Assembly: GCF_002209555.1 (NCBI RefSeq)
Contig: NZ_NJIF01000006.1
Coordinates: forward strand, 1 to 64,000
Source: Achromobacter insolitus
Lineage (GTDB): Bacteria > Pseudomonadota > Gammaproteobacteria > Burkholderiales > Burkholderiaceae_B
Direction of reading: 5' to 3'
DNA: 64,000 nt
Each line of letters starts with the position of its first letter. The stretch's first letter is position 1. Of this stretch, positions 25,564 through 33,657 are shown in pieces. Both the position numbers and the translations under genes were made by a program. The notes beneath the pieces are model-generated. The model was not told where the DNA came from and made no database searches. It saw only the letters and a program-made list of their open reading frames with translations.

Positions 25564-26526
25564 TTAATTTGTAACGCCGGAGCGGGGAACGATCGTCGTC
25601 CAGTACGGCGTCATCCGGCTCACCCTCACGGGCAAGGTCTTTTCCAGCAACCGCAAGCTGGCATCGGTGTCGTTCAACGGGAACGCTCCGGACACGCGCA
25701 GCCCCGCTACCGACGGATCGCAGCGCAGTACGCCCGGGCGATACCGGCCCAGCTCGTCCGCCAGATCAGCCAGCCGCCAATTGCGGACGGCAAGCATGCC
25801 CTGCTCCCATGACGCAGCCGAGGCGTCCGCCAGGACCGCAGGCTGCACCTCGCGCCCGTCGAAGACGGTTTGCTGTCCGGCTGGCAGCACCGTCGCGGCG
25901 CCAGCCGCGGCGATGGGCCGGATCTCCACCGCTCCCTCGAACACCGCAACAAGCACGGCGCCGCCTTGGTCACGCACCAGAAAGCGCGTGCCCAGCGCGC
26001 GTATGGCGCCTTGGGTCGTCCGGACGATGAAGGGGCGCCGTAGCTGCGGAGAATCGCGGCCGGTGGTAAGCAGGATTTCCCCGGCGCGCAACCAGACGAT
26101 GCGCTGTTGCGCGGTGTAGTCGATATCGACCGCGCTGGCGGTATTCAGCATCAGCTGCGTGCCGTCGGCCAATCCCATGCGCCGCTGTTCGCCCGTGCCG
26201 GTGCGCGCATCCGCGCTCCACTCGCGCCAGGGAAGGTCGCGCCAGCCTAGCCATGCCGCGGGTCCCAGGATCAGGAGCCCGGCAAGCGCCCGCATGGCCT
26301 GGCGACGGCCCGGGCGATCCAGCCGCCGCAGGGTATCTCCCGCGATCCCTGGCGGAACCTGGCCGAATCCACGCAGCATTTCCTCGGCACGCTGCCAGGC
26401 CACAGCGTGCGCCGCGCTGCGGCCGCGCCAGCGAGCGAACGCCTCTTGGTCGGACGGCGACAAGGTCTCGGACTGGAAACGCACCAGCCAGCCGGCCGCT
26501 TCCTTCAGGATGGCGGGATCGATCAC
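25564..26526 (-). CDS. fecR: FecR family anti-sigma/sigma regulator
   Basis: A 320-residue inner-membrane regulator that relays the receptor signal to the ECF sigma factor. The cytoplasmic N-terminus has the family motif AGWLVRFQSETLSPSDQEAF and WQRAEEMLRG, one transmembrane helix lies near residues 80-97 (MRALAGLLILGPAAWLGW), and the periplasmic FecR domain shows RRMGLADGTQLMLNTASAVD, FIVRTTQGAIRALGTRF and LPAGQQTVFDG. I chose the GTG at 26526, which overlaps the sigma gene stop as GTGA; an ATG nine codons upstream is possible. The symbol is by family. Confidence 0.88.
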   Translation of the reverse strand: MIDPAILKEAAGWLVRFQSETLSPSDQEAFARWRGRSAAHAVAWQRAEEMLRGFGQVPPGIAGDTLRRLDRPGRRQAMRALAGLLILGPAAWLGWRDLPWREWSADARTGTGEQRRMGLADGTQLMLNTASAVDIDYTAQQRIVWLRAGEILLTTGRDSPQLRRPFIVRTTQGAIRALGTRFLVRDQGGAVLVAVFEGAVEIRPIAAAGAATVLPAGQQTVFDGREVQPAVLADASAASWEQGMLAVRNWRLADLADELGRYRPGVLRCDPSVAGLRVSGAFPLNDTDASLRLLEKTLPVRVSRMTPYWTTIVPRSGVTN

Positions 26527-27041
26527 GCCTCGACCTGGCTTGCAATCAGGCATGCGGTCAGCGCGGCCTGCATATGACGCTTGACCGTGGACAACGACAC
26601 GCCGAGGCCTTGCGCGATTGCGTCATAGCCCATGCCGTCAAATTGCGACATCAGGAAGATTTCGCGAGTCTTGGAGGACAAGGTCCGCAGTGCCGCATCG
26701 ACGGCGCGCAGCGTCTCCAGGATCAAGGCACGAGCCTCTGGCGACGGCGCCTCATGCTCCGGCAATTGCGCGACAGCCGCCAGATAGGCTTCTTCCAGCG
26801 CCCGGCGGCGCCAGTGATCCACCACCAGGCCCTTCGCGATATGGGTCAATAGCGCTCGCGGCTCGGTCCCTGCATCTGTTCTACGTCGACCGGCCATCAA
26901 CCGCACAAAGGTGTCGTGGGCAAGGTCTGCGGCGTCGAAGGAATTTCCCAGTTTCTTGCGCAACCAGACCGACAGCCAGCCATGATGGTCACGATAGAGT
27001 TGCGCGACATTGTCGGCGGGAGGGGAGTCGGGCGAAGACAA
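26523..27041 (-). CDS. fecI: ECF sigma factor, FecI type
   Basis: A 172-residue extracytoplasmic-function sigma factor that directs RNA polymerase to the adjoining receptor gene. Region 2 is visible at LYRDHHGWLSVWLRKKLGNS and DAADLAHDTFVRLMAG; region 4 at TLSSKTREIFLMSQFDGMGY and DAIAQGLGVSLSTVKRHM. The start is uncertain: TTG at 27041 has AGG at good spacing, while another TTG at 27065 lies inside an inverted repeat without a ribosome site. Together with the FecR gene and receptor it makes a standard Fe-responsive surface-signalling operon. The symbol is by family. Confidence 0.88.
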   Translation of the reverse strand: MSSPDSPPADNVAQLYRDHHGWLSVWLRKKLGNSFDAADLAHDTFVRLMAGRRRTDAGTEPRALLTHIAKGLVVDHWRRRALEEAYLAAVAQLPEHEAPSPEARALILETLRAVDAALRTLSSKTREIFLMSQFDGMGYDAIAQGLGVSLSTVKRHMQAALTACLIASQVEA

Positions 27042-27052
27042 GGCGCACCTGT

Positions 27053-27089
27053 CGATAGAATGCAAATAGGAACTGTTTTCATTCTATCG
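27053..27089. promoter_or_regulatory. Inverted repeat upstream of the ECF sigma gene (possible iron-control operator)
   Basis: CGATAGAATG at 27053-27062 is the exact reverse complement of CATTCTATCG at 27080-27089, with three more pairing bases inside after one mismatch. It lies 12 bases upstream of the proposed sigma-factor start. FecI-type genes are normally Fur-repressed; the repeat is A/T-rich as a Fur site would be but its 17-base spacing does not match the standard Fur box, so the binding protein is unknown. Confidence 0.5.
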
Positions 27090-27124
27090 CATCCGCAACC
27101 GGCAATGGGCGCGTGCCGGCGCCG

Positions 27125-27367
27125 CTAGTAATCCATCGGAATGTGGCTCTGCGCGGCCCTCAGTTCCTGTATGTGGCGTTCGGCCTCTTCCTTCTCGACG
27201 GCGGGCGGCAAGGGCCGCCAGCTCACCATGTTGCCGGGCGTCTTCACCGGCATCCAGCCCAGCACGCTGTAGAGCGTGATGGCCGTGCATCCTGTGTCGT
27301 ACCGCGTTTCGTAATAACCCTGCCGATCCGGCTTGGTATCGCCGGACATCCAATCCAACTGAGACAT
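27125..27367 (-). CDS. Small hypothetical protein (80 residues)
   Basis: An 80-residue protein beginning MSQLDWMSGDTKPDRQGYYE, with ITLYSVLGWMPVKTPG in the middle and a charged helical end (EKEEAERHIQELRAAQ). GAGGAG lies six bases before the chosen ATG. No signal peptide or membrane segment is present. I do not recognise the family with certainty; the WxxWxxxD-like aromatic pattern recalls small phage/bacterial domains of unknown function. It lies upstream of the sigma factor gene on the same strand but is separated from it by the inverted repeat. Confidence 0.65.
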   Translation of the reverse strand: MSQLDWMSGDTKPDRQGYYETRYDTGCTAITLYSVLGWMPVKTPGNMVSWRPLPPAVEKEEAERHIQELRAAQSHIPMDY

Positions 27368-27611
27368 CCATGTCTCCTCATTCTGAAGCTTGTAGTCCCG
27401 CACCGGACGAACCGTCCCCGATGGTATAGCGGCTATTTCCGTCCGTGCTGCCACCTTGCGCCCGCTTTGCAATTCTTGATAGAGGGGAATCCCTGAGACG
27501 AGGCGAGGCGTCGATTGCTAAACCAGGAAATCCGGGGATAGGATGTGGCAAAACATTTTTACAAACCCAGGAGCGGAGAGATTCGCTTGCACGGACTCTG
27601 GGCGAACCGCC

Positions 27612-29687
27612 ATGTCGAAACTGGCCCTGATGCGTTATCCGAAAGATCGGCTGGCCGCGCTGGCGGGCGCCAGCGCCTTGCGCGCCATACGCGAAGGCCT
27701 GCTCTGGACGCTGCCCTGCCTGTTGATCACGGCGCTCTTCCTCGTCCTGTCCGTCATCGCCCGCCAACTGGGCCTGCCCGCGGCCCTTGTCGACTTGCTG
27801 ACCGGCGTCCACGACAAGCTATCGGGCATCATGCCGATCCTGGCGGGCACCTCCATCGGCTACATGCTGTCGTTCCGCCACCGCGTGCCGCACCTGCCCA
27901 CCGCGTTCCTCTGCCTGTCCTACGTCATGATCGCCGAAGGCCTCATGGCGCCCTATCCCCAGGCCGCCGCCACGCTGGTGCTCTTCATCGCCATCATCTC
28001 GCCCCTGCTCACCGTGCCCTTGATGGCATGGCTGCACCGCCGCCGCTGGACCCAGCTGGCGCCCGACGGCGTGATCAGCGAAAACGTCCGTGACACGCTG
28101 AACATGGTGGTGCCCGGGCTGCTGACGGCCGGCCTGGTCGTGCTGGCGCTGTCGGCCGCGCTGCAGATCCCCGCCGTCGCGCAATTCAATATTCCGCTGG
28201 GCCTCGCCTCGCTGGATAGCCCTTTCACCTCGGGCGCGCTGATGGCGGGGCTCAATTCCCTGCTGTGGTTCTTCGGCATTCACGGCTATCACGCGCTCAC
28301 GCCTCTGATGAGCGTGATGGATCAGGCGGCCATGCTGAATTCCGCCAGCCAGTCCGCCGGCTATGAAGGCATGTATGCCTTGAACAGCACATTGCTGGGC
28401 GCCTTCGTCTTCATCGGCGGGTCGGGCGCAACGTTGTCGCTGGTGGCAGCCATCCTGGTGTTCGCGCGCAGCGAGCCGCTACGCGTGCTGGCATTGGCCA
28501 GCCTGCCGGTCGCGTTGCTCAACGTGAACGAGATCCTGCTGTTCGGACTGCCCCTGATCCTGAATCCGCGTTTGCTGGTTCCGTTCATCCTGGCGCCAGT
28601 CACGAACGTCATCCTGGCGCTGGGCGTGGTGCAGATGGGGTGGCTTCCCTCCGCGTCGACGGCCCTGCCCCTGACCTCGCCCGTGCTGTTCAACGCCTAT
28701 GTCGCCGCCGGCGGCAGCCTGGGCGGCGTGGTCCTGCAGATCGTGCTGATCGCCATCGGCACCTGCCTGTATGCGCCCTTTGTCGTCGCGCTGGAACGCC
28801 AGCGCCAGGAAAGCGGCACCGTCTACTTCAAATCGCTGGACACGACTTTCACCCGGCTGCAGGAAGAATCGTTGCTGTACGCCCATGATCCGGTCGTGCA
28901 GACCTACGCGGACCGCGCGCGCCGCAATGCCGAAAACACGCGCATCCGCGCCATCAGCCAGTACGACTTCCATCTGGAATTCCAGCCTCAGGTCTCCTTG
29001 CGCAGCGGCCTGTGCACCGGATGCGAAGCGCTGTTGCGCGCCACCGGTCCGGACGGCGCGCGGCAGACCCCGCTGGAGTTCCTGCGCTGGCTCGCGCAGG
29101 CCGGACTGATGCGGGAAGTGGATCTATGGGTGGCCAGACAGGCGGTGCAGCAATGCCTGCAGTGGCGCAGGCATGATTTCGCGCTGCCGATGACCATCAA
29201 CGTCACGGCGGGCACACTGACTTCAGAAGACTATCTGGAAAAGCTGATCAAGGTACTGGCGCAGGCCGACGGACAGATCTCGGTGGAACTGACCGAAGAC
29301 GCTCTGGTGGAGGACACCCAGGCGCTGCACACGGCCTTCGACCGCCTGCATGCGATCGGCGCCCGGGTCTACATCGATGACTTCGGCACGGGCTATTCGG
29401 CCTTGAGCTACCTGCACCAGTTCGAGATCGATGCGGTCAAGATCGACCGCAGCTTCGTGGTGGCGCAAGACAGCGACAGGGGCGCGCTGGTCCTGACAGG
29501 CCTGCTGCGCTTTTGCGAAGCGCTGAACCTGCAGATCGTGGTCGAAGGCGTGGAAACCGACCAGCAGTTGAAGGCGCTGCAATCCCCTGCCGAGATCATC
29601 GTGCAGGGGTGGTACTACAGCAAGGCCTTGCCGGGCGGCAGCCTCATGGACTACGCGCGCCGGCGGGAAGCTGCCGCGCCTACTTGA
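27612..29687 (+). CDS. PTS EIIC-like membrane domain fused to an EAL c-di-GMP phosphodiesterase
   Basis: A 691-residue fusion. Residues about 15-410 form a membrane domain like the EIIC of lactose/cellobiose-type PTS permeases (GHDKLSGIMPIL-like entry VHDKLSGIMPILAGTSIGYM; FFGIHGYHALTPLMSVMDQA; NVNEILLFGLPLILNP). Residues about 445-685 are an EAL domain with intact active-site signatures: CEALLRA, ELTED, YIDDFGTGYSALSYL, KIDRSF, VVEGVET and QGWYYSKALP. No EIIA/EIIB or sugar genes are near, so the EIIC part may act as a sensor for c-di-GMP breakdown (inference). The start is uncertain (27543 or 27612). The 3' end overlaps the next gene by 8 bases. Confidence 0.88.
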   Translation: MSKLALMRYPKDRLAALAGASALRAIREGLLWTLPCLLITALFLVLSVIARQLGLPAALVDLLTGVHDKLSGIMPILAGTSIGYMLSFRHRVPHLPTAFLCLSYVMIAEGLMAPYPQAAATLVLFIAIISPLLTVPLMAWLHRRRWTQLAPDGVISENVRDTLNMVVPGLLTAGLVVLALSAALQIPAVAQFNIPLGLASLDSPFTSGALMAGLNSLLWFFGIHGYHALTPLMSVMDQAAMLNSASQSAGYEGMYALNSTLLGAFVFIGGSGATLSLVAAILVFARSEPLRVLALASLPVALLNVNEILLFGLPLILNPRLLVPFILAPVTNVILALGVVQMGWLPSASTALPLTSPVLFNAYVAAGGSLGGVVLQIVLIAIGTCLYAPFVVALERQRQESGTVYFKSLDTTFTRLQEESLLYAHDPVVQTYADRARRNAENTRIRAISQYDFHLEFQPQVSLRSGLCTGCEALLRATGPDGARQTPLEFLRWLAQAGLMREVDLWVARQAVQQCLQWRRHDFALPMTINVTAGTLTSEDYLEKLIKVLAQADGQISVELTEDALVEDTQALHTAFDRLHAIGARVYIDDFGTGYSALSYLHQFEIDAVKIDRSFVVAQDSDRGALVLTGLLRFCEALNLQIVVEGVETDQQLKALQSPAEIIVQGWYYSKALPGGSLMDYARRREAAAPT

Positions 29688-30582
29688 TGCCGATGAACGG
29701 CAAGGCCGCGTTAGGCACCTGGGTGGTCGGCAACACGCCATCCCACTTTTCCACCGCGTTCAGGCTGACCAGATTGGTGTTGGCGGCCAGGGCTTCGGCC
29801 TTGGCGCGGATCGCGGCCGCTTCGGCGTCGCCGCGCATGCGGATGCCATCGGCCTCGGCAGTGAACTGTTGACGGCGCGCATCGGCTTCCGCCTTGGCCT
29901 TGACCACCTGGATCTCCGCGTTGATCATCGCCGTTTCCTTTTGCTGGCGGGTCGTCTCGATCTGCACCTGCGCCAGCATGCGCTGCTCGATCGAGTGCTC
30001 ATAGGCCTGCGAAAAACCGACTTCCTCGATCTGCACGCCCACCACCTGCACCGGCGCGCCTTCCATCGTCTTGAGCACGGCCGTGTTCACGTCCTGGCCC
30101 AGCTTCTGGCGCTCCTGGATGGCGCGCACCGCGGTGTACTGGCCGAACACGTTCTTCACCGAGTCAGGCGTCTTGCGCTCCAGCACGCGCATCTGCAGGT
30201 TGCTGATCGTGCCGTACTCCGAGTACAGCTCGGCCACGTGTTCCGGCGGCACGCGATAGGTCACCGATACGCGCAGAGTGGCTGGCTGCTGGTCATAACT
30301 GTAGGCTTCCAGTTTTTCAAACACGAACGTGTGATCGCGCACCGATACCGTCATCACGTTGTCGATAAATGGCGTCTTGAAGTCCAGGCCCGGTTCGGAC
30401 ACGCGCACCAGCTTGCCGTTGCGCAGCACCACGCCGCGCTCGCCCTGATCGACCTGGAACCAGGAGTCGAAAGCCAGGAACAGGATCAGCAGGAACAGTA
30501 TCGCCGTGATTACCGCAATCTTGAAACTGCGCGGCTTTACCGCGCCAATCGTCTTGACCATCTGGATGTCTGTCGGCTTCAC
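29680..30582 (-). CDS. SPFH/prohibitin family membrane protein
   Basis: A 300-residue prohibitin-like (band 7) protein. A single transmembrane helix at about residues 20-43 (KIAVITAILFLLILFLAFDS) precedes the SPFH domain (VDQGERGVVLRNGKLVRVSE, GLDFKTPFIDNVMTVSVRDH, ATLRVSVTYRVPPEHVAELY) and a coiled-coil-rich end (QKETAMINAEIQVVKAKAEA). Such proteins form large membrane-bound rings and protect or recruit proteases. The start is a GTG at 30582 with AGGGA upstream, overlapping the stop of a 38-residue membrane peptide gene as GTGA. Confidence 0.9.
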   Translation of the reverse strand: MKPTDIQMVKTIGAVKPRSFKIAVITAILFLLILFLAFDSWFQVDQGERGVVLRNGKLVRVSEPGLDFKTPFIDNVMTVSVRDHTFVFEKLEAYSYDQQPATLRVSVTYRVPPEHVAELYSEYGTISNLQMRVLERKTPDSVKNVFGQYTAVRAIQERQKLGQDVNTAVLKTMEGAPVQVVGVQIEEVGFSQAYEHSIEQRMLAQVQIETTRQQKETAMINAEIQVVKAKAEADARRQQFTAEADGIRMRGDAEAAAIRAKAEALAANTNLVSLNAVEKWDGVLPTTQVPNAALPFIGIK

Positions 30583-30695
30583 TTCGAATCCCTTTCTGAT
30601 TTTGAACGTTTACGGTCCGAGAGCACGGCGGCGATGCCGCGCGCCAGCAAATAGGCGACCACGGCCGCCCCAACCAAGATCAGGAAATACCTCAT
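30579..30695 (-). CDS. 38-residue single-helix membrane peptide upstream of the SPFH gene
   Basis: A short frame from ATG 30695 with GGGGG nine bases upstream. The product is one hydrophobic helix (MRYFLILVGAAVVAYLLARG, then IAAVLS) and a basic polar tail (DRKRSKSERDSK), the layout of a small inner-membrane protein. Its stop overlaps the GTG start of the SPFH gene, so translation is likely coupled. It may be a small partner of the SPFH ring or simply a leader peptide (inference). Confidence 0.65.
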   Translation of the reverse strand: MRYFLILVGAAVVAYLLARGIAAVLSDRKRSKSERDSK

Positions 30696-30976
30696 CGCGT
30701 GTTCCCCCCGGAAAATAAGCAGGGGATTCTATCGCGAGTGGAAGTCAAACGAATTGTGGCGATTGTTGCAGCAAGACCAACGCCACAACCATCGCAACCG
30801 ACCTGCTCGCAAGAGCGCTTCTATCAGGTGTCGGGCGCGCCTGGCGACGCAACGCGGCGTCTAAAGTTCCTAGCATCAGGCCGCACACTGTTACGTCCCT
30901 GCGGCGGGTCTATCTGCTACCGTTGAATCGCCTCGCGCCGCGGCCCTGGCCCCGGCGCCCACGACGGAGACCGCGC

Positions 30977-32041
30977 ATGCCACGTCCTTCCGAGTCCGCG
31001 CCGTTGATTGGCGTGATCCCCCCGTACATGCTGGATCGGCTGGCGCAGCATGCCGACTCGCGGGTCAGCATGCCCGCGGTCAAGACGCTGATCATCGACC
31101 AGCAACAGCGCAGCTTGCGCGAAATGGCGGTGCAGCCGCCACGCGCCAAGCCCGCTCGCCCCAAAAAGGCGTCCCCCGCCGGCACGCCCCAGCGCGCCGT
31201 GCACGACGCTGCCAATACCACCACCCTGCCCGGAAAATTGGTGCGTGCCGAAGGTGCCCCCGCCAGCAACGACGTGGCGGTGAACGAAGCCTATGAGCAC
31301 CTGGGCGCGACCTACAAACTGTTCTGGGATGTCTACGAGCGCCATTCAATCGACGGCCAGGGCCTGCCTCTTGTCGGCACCGTGCATTACGGCGAAGACT
31401 ACGACAATGCCTTCTGGAACGGCGCGCAAATGGTGTTCGGCGATGGCGACGGCGAAGTGTTCAACCGCTTCACCGTCGCGGTGGACATCATCGGCCATGA
31501 ACTTACGCACGGCGTGATCGATGCCGAGGCCGCGCTGCTCTATCAAGGGCAATCCGGTGCGCTCAACGAATCCCTGTGCGATGTCTTTGGCGCGCTGGTC
31601 AAGCAATACACGCTCGGCCACGATGCGCGACAAGCCGACTGGCTCGTGGGCGTGGGGCTGTTCACACCCAAGATCCGCGCCCGCGCCCTGCGCTCCATGG
31701 CCGAGCCGGGCAGCGCCTACGACGATCCCCTGCTGGGCAAGGATCCGCAGCCCGCCCACATGGACAACTATGTGGACACGCCGAGCGACAACGGCGGCGT
31801 GCACATCAATTCGGGCATCCCCAACCGCGCCTTCTACCTGGCGGCCACCGCGCTGGACGGCCCCGCGTGGGCCGGCGCTGGCCGCGTCTGGTACGACGCA
31901 CTCTGCGACAAGCGCCTGCGCCACGACGCCGACTTCGCCCAGTTCGCGAAGCTGACCGTGGCAGTGGCTGCGGAACGCCATGAGGCGGCCGTGCGCGATG
32001 CTGTCGCCCGCGCCTGGGCCGGCGTAGGAGTCAAAACATGA
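30977..32041 (+). CDS. Protealysin-like M4 metalloprotease
   Basis: A 354-residue thermolysin-family (M4) zinc protease. The active site HELTH lies at residues 174-178, the third zinc ligand in ALNESLCDVFGAL, and the catalytic histidine region is NGGVHINSGIPNRAF. There is no signal peptide; the short N-terminal propeptide has the protealysin mark IPPYML at residues 14-19. Protealysin-type enzymes are made without the classical leader and may act inside or outside the cell. The ATG at 30977 follows GGAGA. The next gene, an emfourin-like inhibitor, overlaps the stop as ATGA. Confidence 0.92.
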   Translation: MPRPSESAPLIGVIPPYMLDRLAQHADSRVSMPAVKTLIIDQQQRSLREMAVQPPRAKPARPKKASPAGTPQRAVHDAANTTTLPGKLVRAEGAPASNDVAVNEAYEHLGATYKLFWDVYERHSIDGQGLPLVGTVHYGEDYDNAFWNGAQMVFGDGDGEVFNRFTVAVDIIGHELTHGVIDAEAALLYQGQSGALNESLCDVFGALVKQYTLGHDARQADWLVGVGLFTPKIRARALRSMAEPGSAYDDPLLGKDPQPAHMDNYVDTPSDNGGVHINSGIPNRAFYLAATALDGPAWAGAGRVWYDALCDKRLRHDADFAQFAKLTVAVAAERHEAAVRDAVARAWAGVGVKT

Positions 32042-32367
32042 TCGAACTGCCTTCGCTGGACCTGGCTCTCTTGGTGCGCCTGACCCGCGAAGGCGGGCTG
32101 GCCTATGTGCCCGCGCTGGCGCAACCGCGCAGCATCGACCTCGTGACCTGCCCTCCCGGGCTGAGACAGGAGGTCTGCGACGCCCTGCAACGATCCGCGC
32201 CTGTCGCCGTCCCGCGCTGCGCGGACGCTGGCGGCGACCAGCGCTACTTCCACGTGGAAGTCGTGTACGAAGGCGACGACATTGCGGACATCAGCTTCGA
32301 CGTGCCGGAGACCGACGCGCCCGAGCCGCTGGTGCGTTTGTGGAAAAGCCAGGTCCAAGGGGTTTGA
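32038..32367 (+). CDS. Emfourin-like inhibitor of the protealysin-type protease
   Basis: A 109-residue acidic, cytosolic-looking protein translated in coupling with the upstream protease (ATGA overlap). It resembles emfourin, the proteinaceous inhibitor encoded behind protealysin in Serratia: the N-terminal block LVRLTREGGLAYVPALAQPR is typical, followed by QEVCDALQRSA and a beta-rich end (RYFHVEVVYEGDDIADISFD). The gene order and size match the known operon. The inhibitor assignment rests on this resemblance and context. Its last 77 bases overlap the convergent MFS gene. Confidence 0.8.
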   Translation: MIELPSLDLALLVRLTREGGLAYVPALAQPRSIDLVTCPPGLRQEVCDALQRSAPVAVPRCADAGGDQRYFHVEVVYEGDDIADISFDVPETDAPEPLVRLWKSQVQGV

Positions 32368-33577
32368 GCGCGGCATCGCGGTATCGCCCGATCTGGATGG
32401 CGCGGCCGGCGTACAAGCCGGTGGCCGCCATGGCCAGGCTCAGGACCGCGCACAAGCCGAGCGCCATGCTCCAGTTTCCCTGGGCATCATGCAGTGTGCC
32501 TGCCAGGGCCGGGCCGCAGGCCGCGAACAGATAGCCGACGCATTGCGCCATGCCCGACAGCGCCGCCGCCTGCTGCGCATGGCTGGCGCGCAAGCCCACG
32601 AACGCCAGGCCCAGGATGATGCCGCCTCCCGTACCCAGACCCATCAGGACGATCCACAGCGTCGCCCAGCCAGGCGCGGCGATAAGGCCCGCGAACGCGA
32701 CGAACGAGGCCACGGCCGAGCAGAACGCGGCGCTGCGCTGATCCTTCAAGCGCCGCACCACCGGAGCCAGGAACAAGGCGGGAACGGCCGACATGAGTTG
32801 CAGCAGGCCGTGCAATGCGCCGGCGCGTTCAGCCGTATAGCCGGCGTCGCGCAAAATGGCCGGCAGCCAGCTCACCCCCACATAGAACACGAAGGAATTG
32901 ATGCCAAGGAACAGCGTTACCTGCCACGCCAGGGCAGAGCGCCACAGGCGGTCGCCATGCGGCGCATGCGCCGTGCTTGCCGCGGGCGCGGTGTGCTTGG
33001 CCAATTGCGGCAGCCACAGCAAGGCGCTGGCCACCGGCACCAGCAGCAGGCAGCCCGTGGAAAATCGCCACGTTGCCTGAGACAGGTCTGCCAAGGGTAT
33101 GGCAATGGCGGACGCCAGACCCGCGGCCAGGCTCATGGTCAGCACATAGGCCGAGGTCAGCCCCGCGACCTGCTGCGGAAAATCGCGTTTCAGCAAGCTG
33201 GGCAGCAGCACGTTGCCGATGGCAATGCCGGAGCCGATGACCGCCGTGCCCAGGAACAGGCTCCAGGCCGGCCCCAGCGTGCGCACGGCAATGCCCGCCG
33301 CCACAAGCAGCATGGCCGCGAACAAGGTGCGCTCCAGGCCGTGGCGGCGCGCCAGGCCCGCCGCGAACAGCGACACCACGGCAAAGGCAAGCAGCGGCAA
33401 GGTAATCAGCATGCCGGCAGCCGTGGCGCTCAGCCCCAGCTGTTCGCGGATCATGCCGGTCAGCGGCGGCACGCCGGTTATGGGCGCGCGCAGCGCCATG
33501 GACATGCAAAGAATGCCTGCGATCAACAGGATTGGATTGCGGACGGGATGTTGGGTAGGGATGGGATGCGAATTCAT
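32291..33577 (-). CDS. MFS transporter, CynX/NimT-like
   Basis: A 428-residue MFS permease with twelve hydrophobic helices. The start NPILLIAGILCMSMALRAPI and GVPPLTGMIREQLGLSATAA are typical of the cyanate/2-nitroimidazole transporter family (CynX, NimT). It diverges from an AraC gene like that of nimT-nimR. The last 25 or so residues (after GRYRDAALKPLG) are hydrophilic and lie antisense to the emfourin-like gene, suggesting that an original stop was lost and the frame now runs into the neighbour. The substrate is unknown. Confidence 0.9.
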   Translation of the reverse strand: MNSHPIPTQHPVRNPILLIAGILCMSMALRAPITGVPPLTGMIREQLGLSATAAGMLITLPLLAFAVVSLFAAGLARRHGLERTLFAAMLLVAAGIAVRTLGPAWSLFLGTAVIGSGIAIGNVLLPSLLKRDFPQQVAGLTSAYVLTMSLAAGLASAIAIPLADLSQATWRFSTGCLLLVPVASALLWLPQLAKHTAPAASTAHAPHGDRLWRSALAWQVTLFLGINSFVFYVGVSWLPAILRDAGYTAERAGALHGLLQLMSAVPALFLAPVVRRLKDQRSAAFCSAVASFVAFAGLIAAPGWATLWIVLMGLGTGGGIILGLAFVGLRASHAQQAAALSGMAQCVGYLFAACGPALAGTLHDAQGNWSMALGLCAVLSLAMAATGLYAGRAIQIGRYRDAALKPLGPGFSTNAPAARARRSPARRS

Positions 33578-33657
33578 GCCTCAAGCTTACGCATCGCCGC
33601 CTCAGCCGAATTTCGAGATAATGACAACTTATCCTTAAATTCAGCCAACCCGTTCCT

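Noticed and set aside
22840..25812. Plus-strand open frame of 990 codons opposite the TonB receptor gene
   Set aside because: It is the antisense of a clear receptor gene, rich in His/Gln/Arg/Gly with no domain; long antisense frames are common in GC-rich DNA.
32160..32172. CTGAGA sequence resembling a piece of a TPP riboswitch
   Set aside because: It lies inside the emfourin-like coding region and the other conserved elements are absent.
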